From NCBI RefSeq assembly GCF_028769735.1, contig NC_088171.1:142683917-142747916 (forward strand): a stretch of 64,000 bases of DNA, read 5' to 3'. The position numbers were made by a program, and so were the translations under genes. Within the stretch, counting starts at the first letter, position 1. The number at the start of each line of letters is the position of its first letter. This stretch comes from Zonotrichia leucophrys gambelii (Eukaryota; Chordata; Aves; Passeriformes; Passerellidae). The notes under the pieces were generated by a model, which saw only the letters and a list, made by a program, of their open reading frames with translations, did not search any database and was not told where the DNA came from. Shown here one piece after another: positions 22,879 through 36,400 of this stretch.

Positions 22879-25800
22879 ATGAAGGAGGATTTTAATTATC
22901 TGGTATATTTATATGTCCATGTGGGTATCAGCAATGTTTGTGGACTGGTAGGAGTGAATCTGCATAATGAAACAATTGGTACTGAGGGTCCTATGTCCAT
23001 GTTATTCACTTTTCAGGGTTATTCTACTCTGAGCCAGCTCTGGTCTTGCAGAACTCTTTTTGGTGCAGTGCAATGAGATAAGCTCCTGAAGCAAATTTCC
23101 CACTCCAAATTTGTCTGACGGGAATCTGGCTCATGGTCTCCAAGACAGATTCGTGATGGGAACTGAAACACCATAAGTGGGGTTATGTGAGATTTGCTTC
23201 AAAAATGTATTCTTGATCCAAACTAAAGCCCTGACATAGATACATCCTGAGTGATATGCTGGAAAGACTTGGAAGGATGTCAGGCTGTAGACAGCTAATA
23301 TCCAGGATGGAGCACTGTGTTCAACAGCTTGCACTGCTGGAGGGAACAGACAGAAGTTTTATGCCCAATGGTGGGATCTGAGAAGCCACAAGGCATCCTA
23401 CGTGTTCACAGCAATGAAGCCCCTGGTGAGCCAAAGATGCTCATTTATTTCCTTCCACCCTGAAAATTCAGTCCCTGTTTCAAAAGTTCTGCTAACAAAC
23501 CACACAAAACACATGGTTACATCAAGCAGCTCTGCTGGGAGATGCATGTGCTGTGTTTTCAGCTAGTTGGGCAAATGTCTTACATGTCTAATGCATGGTT
23601 GGACAATGTGATTTAATAAGAACTCAGCTTCACAGGAGAAGACCATTCAGAAATAGTAACTGGCATGCACAGCAGCTGCACTCTGCTTTTCAGTAATTTT
23701 TTCCACCATTTTAATGAATGTTTTATGTTATCTTTTCTTGCTGCTCAATTGTCCCAGCTCCTGTTACTGAACACAAGAGCCACCTTTCACGACCTGTATC
23801 ACTCCACACTGACATAATATACTTATAATTCTGGAAATTCCAAGGCATATATACACTTCACGGTAACTCCCAGGCAACTAAGCCTTCTTGGAGCTAGCAA
23901 TTTTACTGCATTTCATTCCACAAAGGAAATCCTACCCCCAAATGAAGCACTAAGCTCTGGCCACCCCTATAGCTGATAACAAACCAAGACTTTCATCACA
24001 TTTTTTTGACCCATTCTTGGCTTTCAGGAATAACAACAGCTGCTGAAAGCGATACAATTTTTAGTTGTGCTTTTTTACCTTCCCCCCCTAGTAAGCATCC
24101 TTATGAGAGGCTGAGAGATTAAATAGCCTTGGGGTAAATCTATCTCCAACAGCTGTTGCCTCCAGCATTCTTGACTGTCAGTGACTTCATTGAAAACGTA
24201 TGAGTGATCTTTCAGCATGTTCACAAGTGGAGAAACGTGTCAACTGGGAAATCTCTTTACCCCCAGCCCCATCTTCATGAATGTACACGGATGGTTGAAT
24301 AGTTTCTCAAAATTCCCAGTGGTTCCATGACATTTCTTTCTTTATCTCCTTGGTTTTGTTTGTTAATCTTTCTTTAATGCAAAGATAGCTCTAAAAAGGA
24401 TGAGCATGAATTATGTTTTGTCAGCCTGAATATTCCCTTCGAGGGCCATTTGTTTGGATATGTAAATCAGTTTTCATAATGTAAGAGGCTAGGGCAGAAC
24501 TGACTTGATGAGGACTGAAGTGAGGAATGTGGACTGAAAACCAAACAGAAAACTGCAGACCACTACAGGCAGTTCCCATTTCTCACTGGTGCAGGTAGCT
24601 TTTACTTTGCTAGCGTCTCTGTAACACCCCCATTCCTGAGCACTGAAGACACAGATAGCACTTGGCCCCTGTCCCCTGACCTCCCAGGACTGCTCACTGT
24701 CACTGTGTCCATCCCACTCCGTGTCCAAGGCCTCTGGCTGTGGGAGCGCCTCCAGCCCATGGTCCAGCCCTGCTTCCCTGCCCACCTTGGCAGTAGGGAC
24801 AGGAGTGGTCATGGGACTGGTTCTTAGCAAAAATGAGAGATTTGCCTAAGTTTGACTTACAAATCTGCTCTGAAACAGAGATGTCTAGGGAGTCTGATAA
24901 ATTTTTTTTTGTTGCTCTAGTCACTCTAGTATCTACACTAGCCGCTGCATACTTTTTATCTGAAGCTTTCGATTCCATTTATACCTTTATCAAATTCCAT
25001 CTTAAGTTTATTCCCATTTTTCATATTGAGGAGGCTGATAAACAAATTTACTCCTTTGAGAACAGAAACTGGCTTTTACTTTTTAACTAAATATATCTAA
25101 GTACAATTTGGAAGCATTTGTTGATACGATAAATGTGACCTTTTAGCTTAAGTGGCTTTTGTCCACCTCTGATTTTTGGTGCTGGCTTTTGTGCATCCAT
25201 TACTTTTGGTGCATCTATCACTCTTGTTTTTTCTCTTCACCTTGTGACAGTCTGCTCTCAATAGAGTTGCTATGGCAAGTCAGATCTGCAGGCTGGGACT
25301 GAATAGGACTTTTCATGTTTGTGAATTTCTGGCCCAACAAATGGTTTCTTTGAACTTGAACTGTAACCTCAAAATTACATTTAAATCAATAGTCTTAGAA
25401 TTCATTCCTATTTTAAACTTCTGATTTCCTCTATCTGAGAATCTGTGAAAAAACCCTTAGAACAGAATAAACTAGACATGTTTCACTTCCTGGAGTTTTT
25501 GAATTGACAGAAGTATTCTCACTTGGTCATGGGCTTGCTTCTTCTTTCTTTTGTTAAGGTGAAAGTCACCTTGTTTGAAACGCTCCAGGAGGCACTTGCT
25601 TTTACTAAAATGCAGCATTCAGCACCTATTCCCATCTGAATTCATGAGAAAGTAAAGAGTCTTTGGCTGTGTCTCACTTACCAAGCTACATGACTTGCCA
25701 TTGATATTCTGTGTTTGAATCTTGGTCTCACATCCACTGGCAGTGAAACATTGATTACCTTCAACAGAGTGAGTATTTCATACTGCAGGCTTAACAGATG

Positions 25801-27905
25801 AACACTCTGAGGTAATTATATCTCATAAAAATGACCAGTCCTTTTCACTAGAATCGTAACTCAATTAAGGATTTGAAGGATTATTGTCTCTTCTAAAGCA
25901 CTTGAAAAGCAGACCAGAGCTTTTCTTCCATTTTGGGTTCAGAGAACTGCTGTGTCCAGTTTTGGGGAGAGTGTGTCTACCAGTCCTTCCATAATACTTG
26001 ACCAAACTAAATTTCCAGATGTGCAAAGTTTTTGTCACCTTGAAAGGTGACTCCTCTGGAACCACTGGATTATCATATCACAGAAACCCAGAGCAGGGTT
26101 TGGCAGCTGTATGAGGAATGCTGAACCAGAGTGGATCTCTGCTGTCTCTGCTGAGGATTTACCAGGCTCTTAATGCTTATCATGCTTCTGCACAGGAGTG
26201 AGGTTTGCATGCTGGACAGGATTCAGATTTGAAAGCTGGGGAATTTCCCTTGAAATCTCATTTATTTTCTACTGAAGTGTGATGCTGAAGTGAAAAAAAA
26301 AAATTATCAATGAGAGAGACCTATGCTGTATTAACTGGCCTTTATAAGAAGATCTGAGGTTTTCTAAAGCATTAATAAGGAGGGATCAGCTGTGTTAATT
26401 TATACTTCCAGTTCACAAAACTGTCCAAGCATCTCCTACACAGTGCTTCAAAAGAAACACGAAGTGATAAAAATACCCTGAAGTCTAAACTTTTATTAAT
26501 AGATATCTTATGCTGTGAGGCAGAAGAATTATTACGAGTAAATGATGTAGCAGAAGGAAAGGACAATTCCGTGCATTCATATAAAATGACTGCAGTGAAA
26601 TTTTGCAGCAAACAGTATTTATTATGCATAGGAATGTACCTCATCCCCCTGTAGCCAAACTGTCATCCCTGATGATAAGATATCTATTCATTGTATCACA
26701 GTTAGTGGGTAAAGAGAAGTAGAGAGCTGAATTGCCTGGCTTGAGGTCATGCTGCTGATCAGTGGATGTCAGAGTTATTTATAAGAAGCACAAAGAGCTG
26801 CCCATTATGTTCCCACAGAATAAAGAGCTCCAAAGGGACTTACAGTTTGCAAGTTTTACACTCTTCATTTTGTTAAGCCTAGGGTTTGAAAATTTTATCC
26901 TTGGGATATACATTTACTCTTCATATATTACAGTGAGAACAGGAAGAGACATTTACAAACTTTAGAAAATATGTGCAATGGTTTCTTACATCAGAGATTT
27001 TAATTTTTGTATTTGACACCAATTAAAAAGCAAAGGTGAAGTCCTTGTGGAAAAGAGATATTTTACCTCCGTGGTTCAAATGAACTGTCCGCAGTATATC
27101 AGCAAACAGTGCTCTTCTCAAGTACTTTCACGAATGTCAAGGTGACAATGTCTTTCACCCAATTAATCCCACAACTCTAATTTGACTGTGCTCCCACTCA
27201 AAAGACCTCAGGCCAGAAGGCCAGATTTCTTCTAGTAATTAGCCTTTAACCTTCCTAGTCTCTGCTTTTTCAATTGCCACTGACTCTGTGTCAGACAGGA
27301 GTTTTATGCTTCTTTTAAAGCCTGTTTCACAATGGCTCTTGCTTGACCTTTGGAGTATGTGAATTTATAAGGAAATTGTTTGAGAGAGACTTTTTAACAG
27401 CTATTTAAGAAAGTGCTGGGACTTCCCTAGAAAGGCAACTTAATGCTTGCCTATATGTCCAGATGTGATTATGTCCTCCTGACCACTTTAGATTTTGTTC
27501 TTTTCTTTATGAAGTACAAAAAACTATAAATCTGCCAGCAATTGGTGTAATCAGTCTGTATATATTAGAAGTAAACAGTGTCATTTTACAAATTCAGAGA
27601 TGACAAGGTGCTGTTCTCTGTGCTCAACCCTAACTAGCCACTACTATACCCACATTGTAGATTAACTTGTATATATGGAGAACGTTCTTCTGTATCAGAC
27701 AGAAAAATCCAACCATGTGTCCTGCACACTCCATCAAGAACAGTTTCCTTCATTATCAATGGATAGCAGCAGAAGCGGACTTCTGGATATGCAGTGCCTT
27801 TTCAAAGGCCATGGTCAGCACCATAATGAAGTCCCAGATGACCATCAGATTCAATAGTGCATAAAAATCATTTAGGTCTCCTGGGTCTAGGAGAAACCAT
27901 TCAGG

Positions 27906-28416
27906 AATCACAGAATCATCAAGACTGGAAGAGACCTTCAAGATTATCTTGTCCAACTGTCAAATCAGCACCACCATAATCACTTGTAAACCAATCCCAA
28001 GTGCCACATCCAGACAAGCCTTGAACACTTCCAAAGACAGTGACTCAAACACCCTGGGCAGCTTATTCCAATGCCTAATCATCTTTCAGTGATTTCTTTT
28101 TTTAATAGCATCTAATCTGAACGCTCCCTGCTGCAACTTATGGCCATCTCCTTTCATCCTTTTCCTTGAGATGTGGTAGAAGGGCCTGACCCCACCTGGC
28201 TTAAACCTCCTTTCAGGCAGTTGTAGAGAGTGATAAGGTCTCTCCTGACCCTCTTCTTTTCCAGACAAAACAGACCCAGCTCCCTCAGCAGCTCCTCATC
28301 AGACTTGTGCTCCAGACCCTTCACCAGCCTTATTGCCCTTCTTTGGACATGCTCCAGGGCATCTCAATGTCCTTTTTGAAGCGAGTGACCAAAAACTGAA
28401 CACAGTGCTCAAGGAA
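27906..28416 (-). mobile_element. CR1 LINE 3' fragment
   Basis: The plus-strand left edge ATCACAGAATCATCAAGACT is the reverse complement of the CR1 3' end. On the minus strand the element begins in the ORF2 C-terminus (GAGCATGTCCAAAGAAGGGC, then AGGGTCTGGAGCACAAGTCT) and runs through AGAGGGTCAGGAGAGACCTT and CTGCAACTTATGGCCATC (as read on plus). It continues to the GGCACTTGGGATTGG 3' UTR and the terminal TGATTCTGTGATT. The terminal block is well preserved. The frame at 28086-28268 (-) is a remnant of ORF2, interrupted by stops. Confidence 0.93.
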
Positions 28417-31400
28417 GATAAGTATTCTGGCATTTCAACCCCAGAGAAACACCGTTTGAAAGAATTCCAGATTGATAAAGTATCTCTGAGATTTTTGTTT
28501 CATTTGGCAGAGGCTAGAGGCAGCTCTGAAGGCTGCTGGCTGAAGCTGCTGAATCTAGAGGTGAATGTAGATTTCCAGAAAGAAAATTGAGGTTCCTAGG
28601 GATCCAGTTGATCTGAACTTATTTGAATGTGGAGAGCTGATGGCAAAGTTGGTGCTTCCACCGTTCCCTAATGCATTTGTTCACCACACACAGATGGTTT
28701 ATGGACTCTCAGAGTTCCCTTTATTTTCTGTCCTCTAAATGAGAAAAGTAAGAGTTTAAATAAATACAAGTGTGTATAAAGAGCAGAGGGCTTGATACTT
28801 GTGGAGCTTATATGAAATGCTCAGATAAGATTTTTTAAATCACTGAAAATTTCAGCATGCCTGAATTCAGCCTACACGGAAATCTCCACGAATTATATGG
28901 AAACTCTTGTAGGAAGTACCCTGGACCCCCTGATCTATTGTCAAACACGCTTTTGGGGCTGGAAGAATTCCTAAAGACAGCAGTGCTTATCAATGACCTT
29001 CTTGTAAGCGTTGGAAAGCTGCTGTGAGATCTTCCCAATGCCTCCTTTTTCCCAGACTGAACAAGCCTCTTTTCACAGGTCAAACACTCCGGATTGTAGT
29101 TACCTTGCTTTCTCCAGAAGGTCCTGAGTGCTGCTCATGGTTGTGTCCTGGCTGCAGACCTAATCCATGCAAAGCCATCTATTTTCCCCAGCTCAGTAGA
29201 ATTTTACTATTGGCTGTAGGTGATTGCATAGAGTTTTGGAAGGGCTTTTTCCAGACAAACAATAATCATGAGTAGATATCAATTATATTTTGACATAACA
29301 GAGATTCTGATCCTGAAAAATCAGTGCTGATCTCCAAAGGGGAGACATAACTAAAGAAAAAGTCATGAACAAAGCAGCTGTTGCAACTGTGCATTTGTCC
29401 ATGAAGTTCTTAGGTTGCACAAAACCTTTAGTGATTAGTAATTAAACAAATTGATTGGCACTTAGCTACTTTGCTTTGAATGACAGGTATGCATACCTTA
29501 ACAATATGATAATAATAAAAATTAAAACCAGTTCTTGCAAACTACTCCTGTCACTCACAGAAAAATTCAGAATGATCTGCATAATTTTGGAAATTATTTC
29601 ATTCCCTGAAGCATTTGAAATGGAACTTAGCAAAACCTACTCTGTATTTTGTGAAGGAACTGCTGAAACTGAACTACTAAAAAATGGTGGCAAGCAAGAA
29701 TTAAATTAACTTCTATAACTGCAGATAAGTATCTACAGCATAAGTCTTTTTAATACCTTCAAAGACTACTCATTTTCTTAGTTAGTGTGTCTGTTTTAAT
29801 GACTCACATTTCAAAGCAACAATAAAGCATATATTCAGGTGCTTTTAATGATTTTTTTCTTTCAAGTCCAGTGAAAAATGTGCATAAGAAGCATTTAATT
29901 TGCTTAGAAATAAATTTGTTGTCCTTGAGTTTCATTTGTCTTCCTTAATACCATTTCAGAGGTTTGCAGGTTATCATTAGATGTGTTTTGCCCCTAATAG
30001 GTAAGTTCTTCTGAGTATGGTGTCATATATCTAATAAAATGGACAAAATGAACTTGTCCTAGATAAATCTTTTTTAACAAGCTTGGTGAACTCAAATTAA
30101 CTAAAATATTCCAATTTCCAAATGTATGTTCCTGAATAGAAGAGTGAAGATGAAGCTCTCATATTTTCAGAAACCTCACTTTCTTTTTCACATTTTTTTC
30201 TCTCCCAGTGCTGTATTTCTCCTCCTACTGTGGGACAGGCAAAGGAAGGAAAATAAATGAGGCAGCATCTCAAATTGAAAATCTCTCCCGTAAATAAGTT
30301 TCTCTCTATTCTTTGTTTCACCAGTAATGGACTTGAGTGGAATTATTTACGAGGTGCCCAGTTCACCTCAACATAACCACAGACATTATTTAGACAGCAG
30401 CATAATTGTGAATAGCATTTTCAGAGAAGTAAAGGTCACTGTCTCTAGCAAAGCACTGCTCACCTAAATTAAGATGTGAAAAGGGAAGTTATCAGCCTTC
30501 AGCTGATCCTCGACTAGAAAAGTGAAGCTGTATGTTCAGACACACTCTCAACTCCTGCCTCTGTTTTCAAAGGAAAATCAGGGAGAGGGAAATGCATCTT
30601 GGAGAAGGAACATTGCATGGCCAACTGGAATGGAGATGCTAAGGCACAGGAACAGCGTGAGGCAAAGGCAGTTCATTTAGCATGTTAACAGGTAGACTCT
30701 GTGTGACTGCAGCGTGGCTAAGCCAGAACTGGTGGCCCTGCTGCTAGCTCAGGGCAAGCCAGCTGCCCTCCCCTCTGATTTGTGTGCCACAAGCCCATGC
30801 TAAAGCCAAATTTGCCACAACCCCACTGCTGTGGGTGAGTTTGCTCAGTGACTCTTACGAGTAGGGCTTTGGAAAGCACTCCATGCAAATCCATTTCTCT
30901 TGAACTGGCACATCTTTTTTAAAGACTATTTGGATCAACATCATCATTTTCAGGAAGTTTATTTTCTTTCCAGAGTAATTGCTAATGTCTAGAATGCCTT
31001 AATGGTCCTTTGTAGTTATTAGCTTATGAATCAATACAATCAGGATCTTGGTGCCAAACTCCTTCCCGGTTCACAAACTGCACAATCTCATTAAAGACGA
31101 AGAGTTTCCATGGGGAATCTATCAGGAGCAGTTTTGGCCTTGAGTTCTCATAATAAGTAGAAAGCAGTGCCTAGAGCAATGCCTCTTGGCAGAGTCCAGC
31201 ATTCCATCAAAAAACCAGACAATTAGCAAATGATTAGTATTCACAAAACATGAGAAGCTGCCAAAAATTATTTTCTAATAGGCTACAATGACCTTATTGG
31301 GGTAGATTTTTGCTGGACTGACAGTTCCAGCGGTCAGGCAGATTGTGCTGGGGACCATCTTCTCTTGATTTGTCAGAGACAAACCCTTCACAGGAGGATG

Positions 31401-32834
31401 ACAGTGCCTTTACTTTGGGCAGCAAGAGGCACACAAGGGCTGGATGCTGTGACAGCTGGGCATGACCCAAACAGTCTGTTACCATGGGGCATATGGGGTG
31501 AGTCTTTCTGTTCAAGCATCTTCTTTTGTGAATGGATGATTCTGTTTATCCAGTAATTAAAAGGCTTCTTATATAATATAAAGTGCAGAGTGGACTCTAA
31601 AGGAGACCTAGGCCTTGCAATGCTTGGCAAAGTGATTAGTGCATGGAGGAGGAGTAATCCAGAGTAGTCCAGAAGAAAGGGCTGGAACTCAGGACTCCTC
31701 AGCCAAGTGAGTGATCTCACAAGGCTATGGAGCCAGACTTATTTTTGCTTCCTTTACCTCACCCAAAATTCTTGAATTCTCTTCCATACAGCGGGCCAGC
31801 TTTAACAGGAAGCATGAATAATATATCATCTCCAGAATAACTGTGTGAGAACAACAGGGATCTGTTGTCCTAAGAAAAACTATGCCATAAAAACTAAGGT
31901 GAGGAGAACTTCTTCTCTGGTGGCACTTCATCTTGAAGGCCAAGCTGCACAGCTACAATACATCCAAGGTCCTTCTGTACTCCAGGGCACCATGAGCATG
32001 AGTTCATGTAGGAAAGCCAAGTCATGTACCCAGGTACTGGGACTTGAATCTCCACTCTGGTCCTAAGCATGGTTTTTATGCAGCTACTCTGTTCTGGACT
32101 TGTGAGAGTTGGCATGAGGCCTCTTATGTGTCAGTTGCCCTCAACAATACAGAGAACAGGGAATATTTAGTTATATGTACATGTAATCTTGGTGCTGAAG
32201 ATGAATAGGCTGAATAAACCACTGAAAGCTTTCTGCTGACTGTCAAAATGGGTCAGCTGAGACCAGAGAGTTAGTTTTAGGTGGATAAAGCTGCCATCAA
32301 TTATTGTGGAGGCTGATTTGGTGTCATGAGATAATTGGTAGGCAGCAGCCACAGCCCCACAGCAGCCACAGTGCTGTCAGATTTGTGTTCAGTCATAGAT
32401 TTAAACTCTGGCAAGAAGTGATAGCCTGCCATGGAGCACTTTAATTTTCTCTAAAGGAGTTCCCCAGAAGCACATTCCTGGCACAGTGTTTGATAGCAAA
32501 ACTGGACCACTCTGGTGCAAGACAAGAATACACAAATCTCAAGCAGCTATCAGAGAGCAGTTGGTGTCCAGGACTCCAACTGGACAAGAATGTACAGAAT
32601 AGAAAGAGCTAATGGAGAAACCTGAATAACATTATGCAAATCATAACTAACACAAAAATATAGCAATGAAAATCAGAAAATTTACACACAGCTTTTCCCT
32701 GAAGTTACTTGAGCTTCCCCAGTAAGTTAAAAGTAAACTTTTTACTGTGTTTGGCTAGCTCAACTGCCTTGAAAGGGCATCACAGTTGATTCCATTTCTT
32801 TAAAGTCCTATGAATAAACCAGAAGACAGAGCTT
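28417..32834. other. Unique non-coding DNA
   Basis: No gene or transposon is recognised in about 4.4 kb. Open frames are short, up to 110 codons (31388-31720, -), and without recognisable motifs. Confidence 0.5.
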
Positions 32835-33404
32835 TGTGGTTTAAACCCAGTTGGAAACTCAGCCCTACACAGCTGCTTGCTCAGTTCCCCCTCAATGGGA
32901 TGGGGGTTGAGAATCAAAAAAGTGAGAGAACTCATGGGTTGAGATAAAGACAGCCGTGTGGGTAAAGCAAAAGCACTATGCATAAAACATGGAATTGATT
33001 CACTCCTTCCCATGAGCAGGCATGTGTTAACCCATCCTTAGGGAAAGCAGGGCTCCATCATGCATAACAGTGTTCTGGGAAAAAAATACTCTGAAAATCA
33101 CTCAAAAATTATCTCCTTATTTCTTCTTTCCCAGTTTTATATAATGCCTTACAGTATGGAATATCCCTTGGGTCAGTTGGGGTCAACTATCCCAACTATG
33201 TCCCCTCCCAACTCCTTGTGCACTCCCAACCTCATCACTGGTGGGGTGGGTGAGGAGCAGAAAAGGCCTGGACTCTGAGTCAGAACTGCTGGGCAATATC
33301 AGAAATATCCCAGTGTTATCAAACTCTTTCCAGCACAAATCCAAAGCACAACCTCATGCCAGGTAGGATGGAGAAAATGAACTCTATCCTGGCCAAAAGC
33401 AGAA
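32835..33404 (-). mobile_element. Solo LTR of an avian endogenous retrovirus
   Basis: It is the same family as 663-1241 and co-linear with it. The plus strand reads TGTGGTTTAAACCCAG, GGAAACTCAGCCCTACACAG, GGGTTGAGATAAAGACAG, GGTAAAGCAAAAGC, AGGGCTCCATCATGCATAAC, TATGTCCCCTCCCAACTCCT, GGTGAGGAGCAGAAAAGGCC and TCCAGCACAAATCCAAAGC, ending near CCTGGCCAAAAGCAG. The sense strand is minus. A clear TATA box (TATATAAAA) lies at 33135-33143 on that strand. The poly(A)-signal region seen in the other copy has been overwritten here by GTGTGGGT-type sequence. It is diverged, with no internal retroviral genes nearby. The ends are uncertain by several bases and no target duplication is evident. Confidence 0.85.
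33135..33143 (-). promoter_or_regulatory. TATA box of the LTR promoter
   Basis: The minus-strand TATATAAAA sits in the middle of the LTR, where the U3/R boundary promoter of an ERV is expected. It is better preserved than the equivalent CATAAAG of the LTR at 663-1241. Whether it drives any transcript is unknown. Confidence 0.45.
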
Positions 33405-36400
33405 GCCAGAGGCACTTTGAGGATGCTGAAAGCACATTATCAGATTCTGGTAAACTAAAGGAAGCAGCCTTGTCTTGCTGGTTTACTACTTTCCTTCCCT
33501 GGGCTGGTAGCTGAAAACCAATCCAAGAGCAAGCATAAACATGGAAAAGAGCAGAAAATATTAGAGAAAATATTACTTCCTCACCTGGAAGCCTGCATGT
33601 CGCAGAAGTGAGACATGGCAAAAATGAAGGTGGGAAGAGGCAGTGGTTGGTTTCAGAAATCATCACAGGAATGGAAAACCCACACATAGGAATTGAAGGG
33701 ATAGATTTACAAAGGATTTCATACAGCGTCTTCCTGTAGAACTTGAAGGAGCACATAGAGACCCTTGGAGAAAGGAGGATGTCAGAATAACATATAGGCA
33801 AAAAATATATGGAATAACATGAAAATGGGTGCTATTTCTTACCACTATTATTAGCCAACAGTATACAGATGATAAAAGAACAATTTTGTGTTGTAATGAA
33901 TGCTACGGAGAGAGTAGCAGTATCATGTGACAGCACCAACCCGAACAAAATAAAAACAAACACATACACAAATAGATATTTTCTTAAATCTGTGTGCTTG
34001 GAATTATGCACCTGAATTCATGCAGGAATTTTCATTAGCTGGAATTTTTTACACTCATGTTCAAAAATACTAGTTTAAAATTATTTAATAGGAGATGATT
34101 GATAATTCTGCTAGAGAGGACAAGAGTTTTCATTGAGATATCAAGCTGTCATGTTCCAGGTTAAAGAGCGATTTGTCTAGGGACAGGATCAGCCACACGT
34201 GTGGCTGTATTGCCTAACAAGTGTAGCACAGACTGCCATCAGTGCATGCTGTTGTAGTTTGCTGTTGGCTCACCACCTCCAACTCAGTGCCCATTACCAG
34301 CACAGCCTTTTTGCCCTCAAGGCTGGGGCAAATGGAGTCATCCCAAGCTGCACTCCAGCTGTCTGAGCCCCAGGGTATTCAGGTATTAAGCAGCAAAGGG
34401 GAGGTTCTTGAAGTTTGCTGACAAATGGCACAACATAAAAACAAGATATTTGCAAAAAATGGAGACTGTCACAACACTGACTGGTGCCAGATCAGCTGTT
34501 CTTGGGCTGTGCAAGTACTGTCCCTCTGAGTCCCTCCAGACACAAGGGGGACATAACAGGCTTAAGGATAAGCATCCCTTTGCTACTCAATGACCTTGCC
34601 CAGCAATTCAAAGGGATCTGAAATATCTATATTCTGTTCTTTATACAAAGTCTTCACATCCTTCCTAATTACTACCTATTCCCATAAGCATCTTAACTTC
34701 CTTTTCTTAATAACCTTCTAGATTTCAGCAAACAGACAGTGAAACAATGGCTGCTGCTACTTTGTGCTAGGTGCAGTATAAAAATAGGAGGGAAACTTTT
34801 CTTTGAAGACATCAAGATCTAAATAGATTGAAATAAATTGTGGAAGGGGAAATACTGGGCAAGAGGATGAAGTGATTAATGCTTAATTACAAAATCAGTC
34901 AATTGGGAGAGAGAGGAAAAGGATGCGCAGATTCCTCCCCTTAGGGAACAAGTAGTTTATCATTTCACTTGCCTTGTTTCTGTTACTGATTCTGATGAAC
35001 ACAATTTCCCTTCTTTCCCCAGAACAAGTGCACCTACCCAACATGCCAACAGTTCCACAATATTTTCTGCCTGAGAGGAGAAGACTGACTCTTCCCTCTT
35101 TCCCCTCAGGTTGTGCTGTGCAGCTGTGATACCAGTTCTTTAATCATAGTGACAAGCAGAGAGGCTCTATGCAAATGCAGGCAAATAGCGTTTGACATTT
35201 ATATGAAGATGATAAAGACAAACATTGGGGGCTGTTTCAGGGGTGGAGAATGTTTACACTACTAGCACAAGAGAACATGGAAATTTAAGCAAGCAAAACT
35301 CCCAAGTCTGAGCTGACATGAGTTCAAAGATGGAATGACCTTGCTGGCTAAGTGGATGCTCCACAGGCTGTTAAATACATTAAACTGAAGTGCAGCATCT
35401 GGTTTAATATTGCTCTTTCCAGGATACACCTGCCTTTATCCTCCTTCTTCTACCATCTTTTCCAACAGATTTTTTACATCATGTTAAACCTTGTATTGAT
35501 ATGTTGGTTTGTCAGTTCCCCCATGTGAATTTAGAAAGACAGACAGGAGTTATAAATAGCTACCTTTTGGGAACTTCAGAACATCTGTGGCTTGAACTAA
35601 ATTCTACCAAAGGATTTTTCTGTTGACTTCAGCAGGGACCACCTTATCCTATTTATACAGCATCTAACACAGCTGTAGACAAATCCCAGATGAAATATAT
35701 AGGCACTCCTGTAATAACATAGCAATAATAAAATAATATCTATAACAGTACTAGCTACATGGATATGAGTTTTCCAGCTGCTCTTTTTCTGTGGATGCTC
35801 CAATTTCTAACTTGACTTTGAGGCAGAAAAGCAGAATACTAGAGGAATATTTGCACAAGCCATTTTGATGCACCATGATTAAATTACCCCATCAACAGAT
35901 AAAGCCTTTCTATTTCAATCTTCCTTTAGAGACAGTTGCAATGTATCCACTTACAATTGTAATACTGTTCTCTAGCTGGAAGCACAAGAATAAGCCTCTC
36001 ACCAAGATACTCTCAGTATTAAAAGAGAAACCTGCAGGCACTCTGGGTCCTGTGTACACAAAAGTAAGATAACTCAGTTTGTTACAGTTTGTAGTTTTTG
36101 ACTGGAATTTGCCTAGATTGTTTTATTTTTGTTATCAAAGATGAGAGAAGAATTCAGTCATGAATCCTATGTCATCTTCTTTGTGTCTAGAAATTCACCT
36201 TTCTTCTCCAGCTTACTTTGTTAAACTTTCTTAGCATCTTATGTATCATTTCCTGCAGAGATTTTTGGATTATCTGGGAAATAATTAGATGTTATTATTT
36301 ACTGGGTGTTTAGATCCTAGTTGTATTGCAGGGTCCTTTATCAGAAAACCTTTCTTTTTTCAGGAGATTGATAGAACAATTAAGTTTCTGGAAAAGTTCT

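Larger units (their letters stand above)
19470..27905. other. Long unique non-coding stretch
   Basis: No gene or transposon is recognised over about 8.4 kb. It contains an A/C-rich tract (21222-21290), a G/T-rich tract (21852-21891) and a C/T tract (22841-22878). A slightly GC-richer patch lies at 24580-24800. The longest frames (113-115 codons near 21159-21829 and 24489-24830) carry no recognisable domain. Confidence 0.5.

Noticed and set aside
663..33404. The two related LTRs as the ends of one provirus
   Set aside because: They lie about 32 kb apart, far beyond a retroviral genome, are clearly diverged from each other, and no gag, pol or env remnant is recognisable between them. Each is better read as a separate solo LTR.
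33319..33801. 160-codon minus-strand frame
   Set aside because: It ends inside the LTR, has no domain I recognise, and is within chance length.
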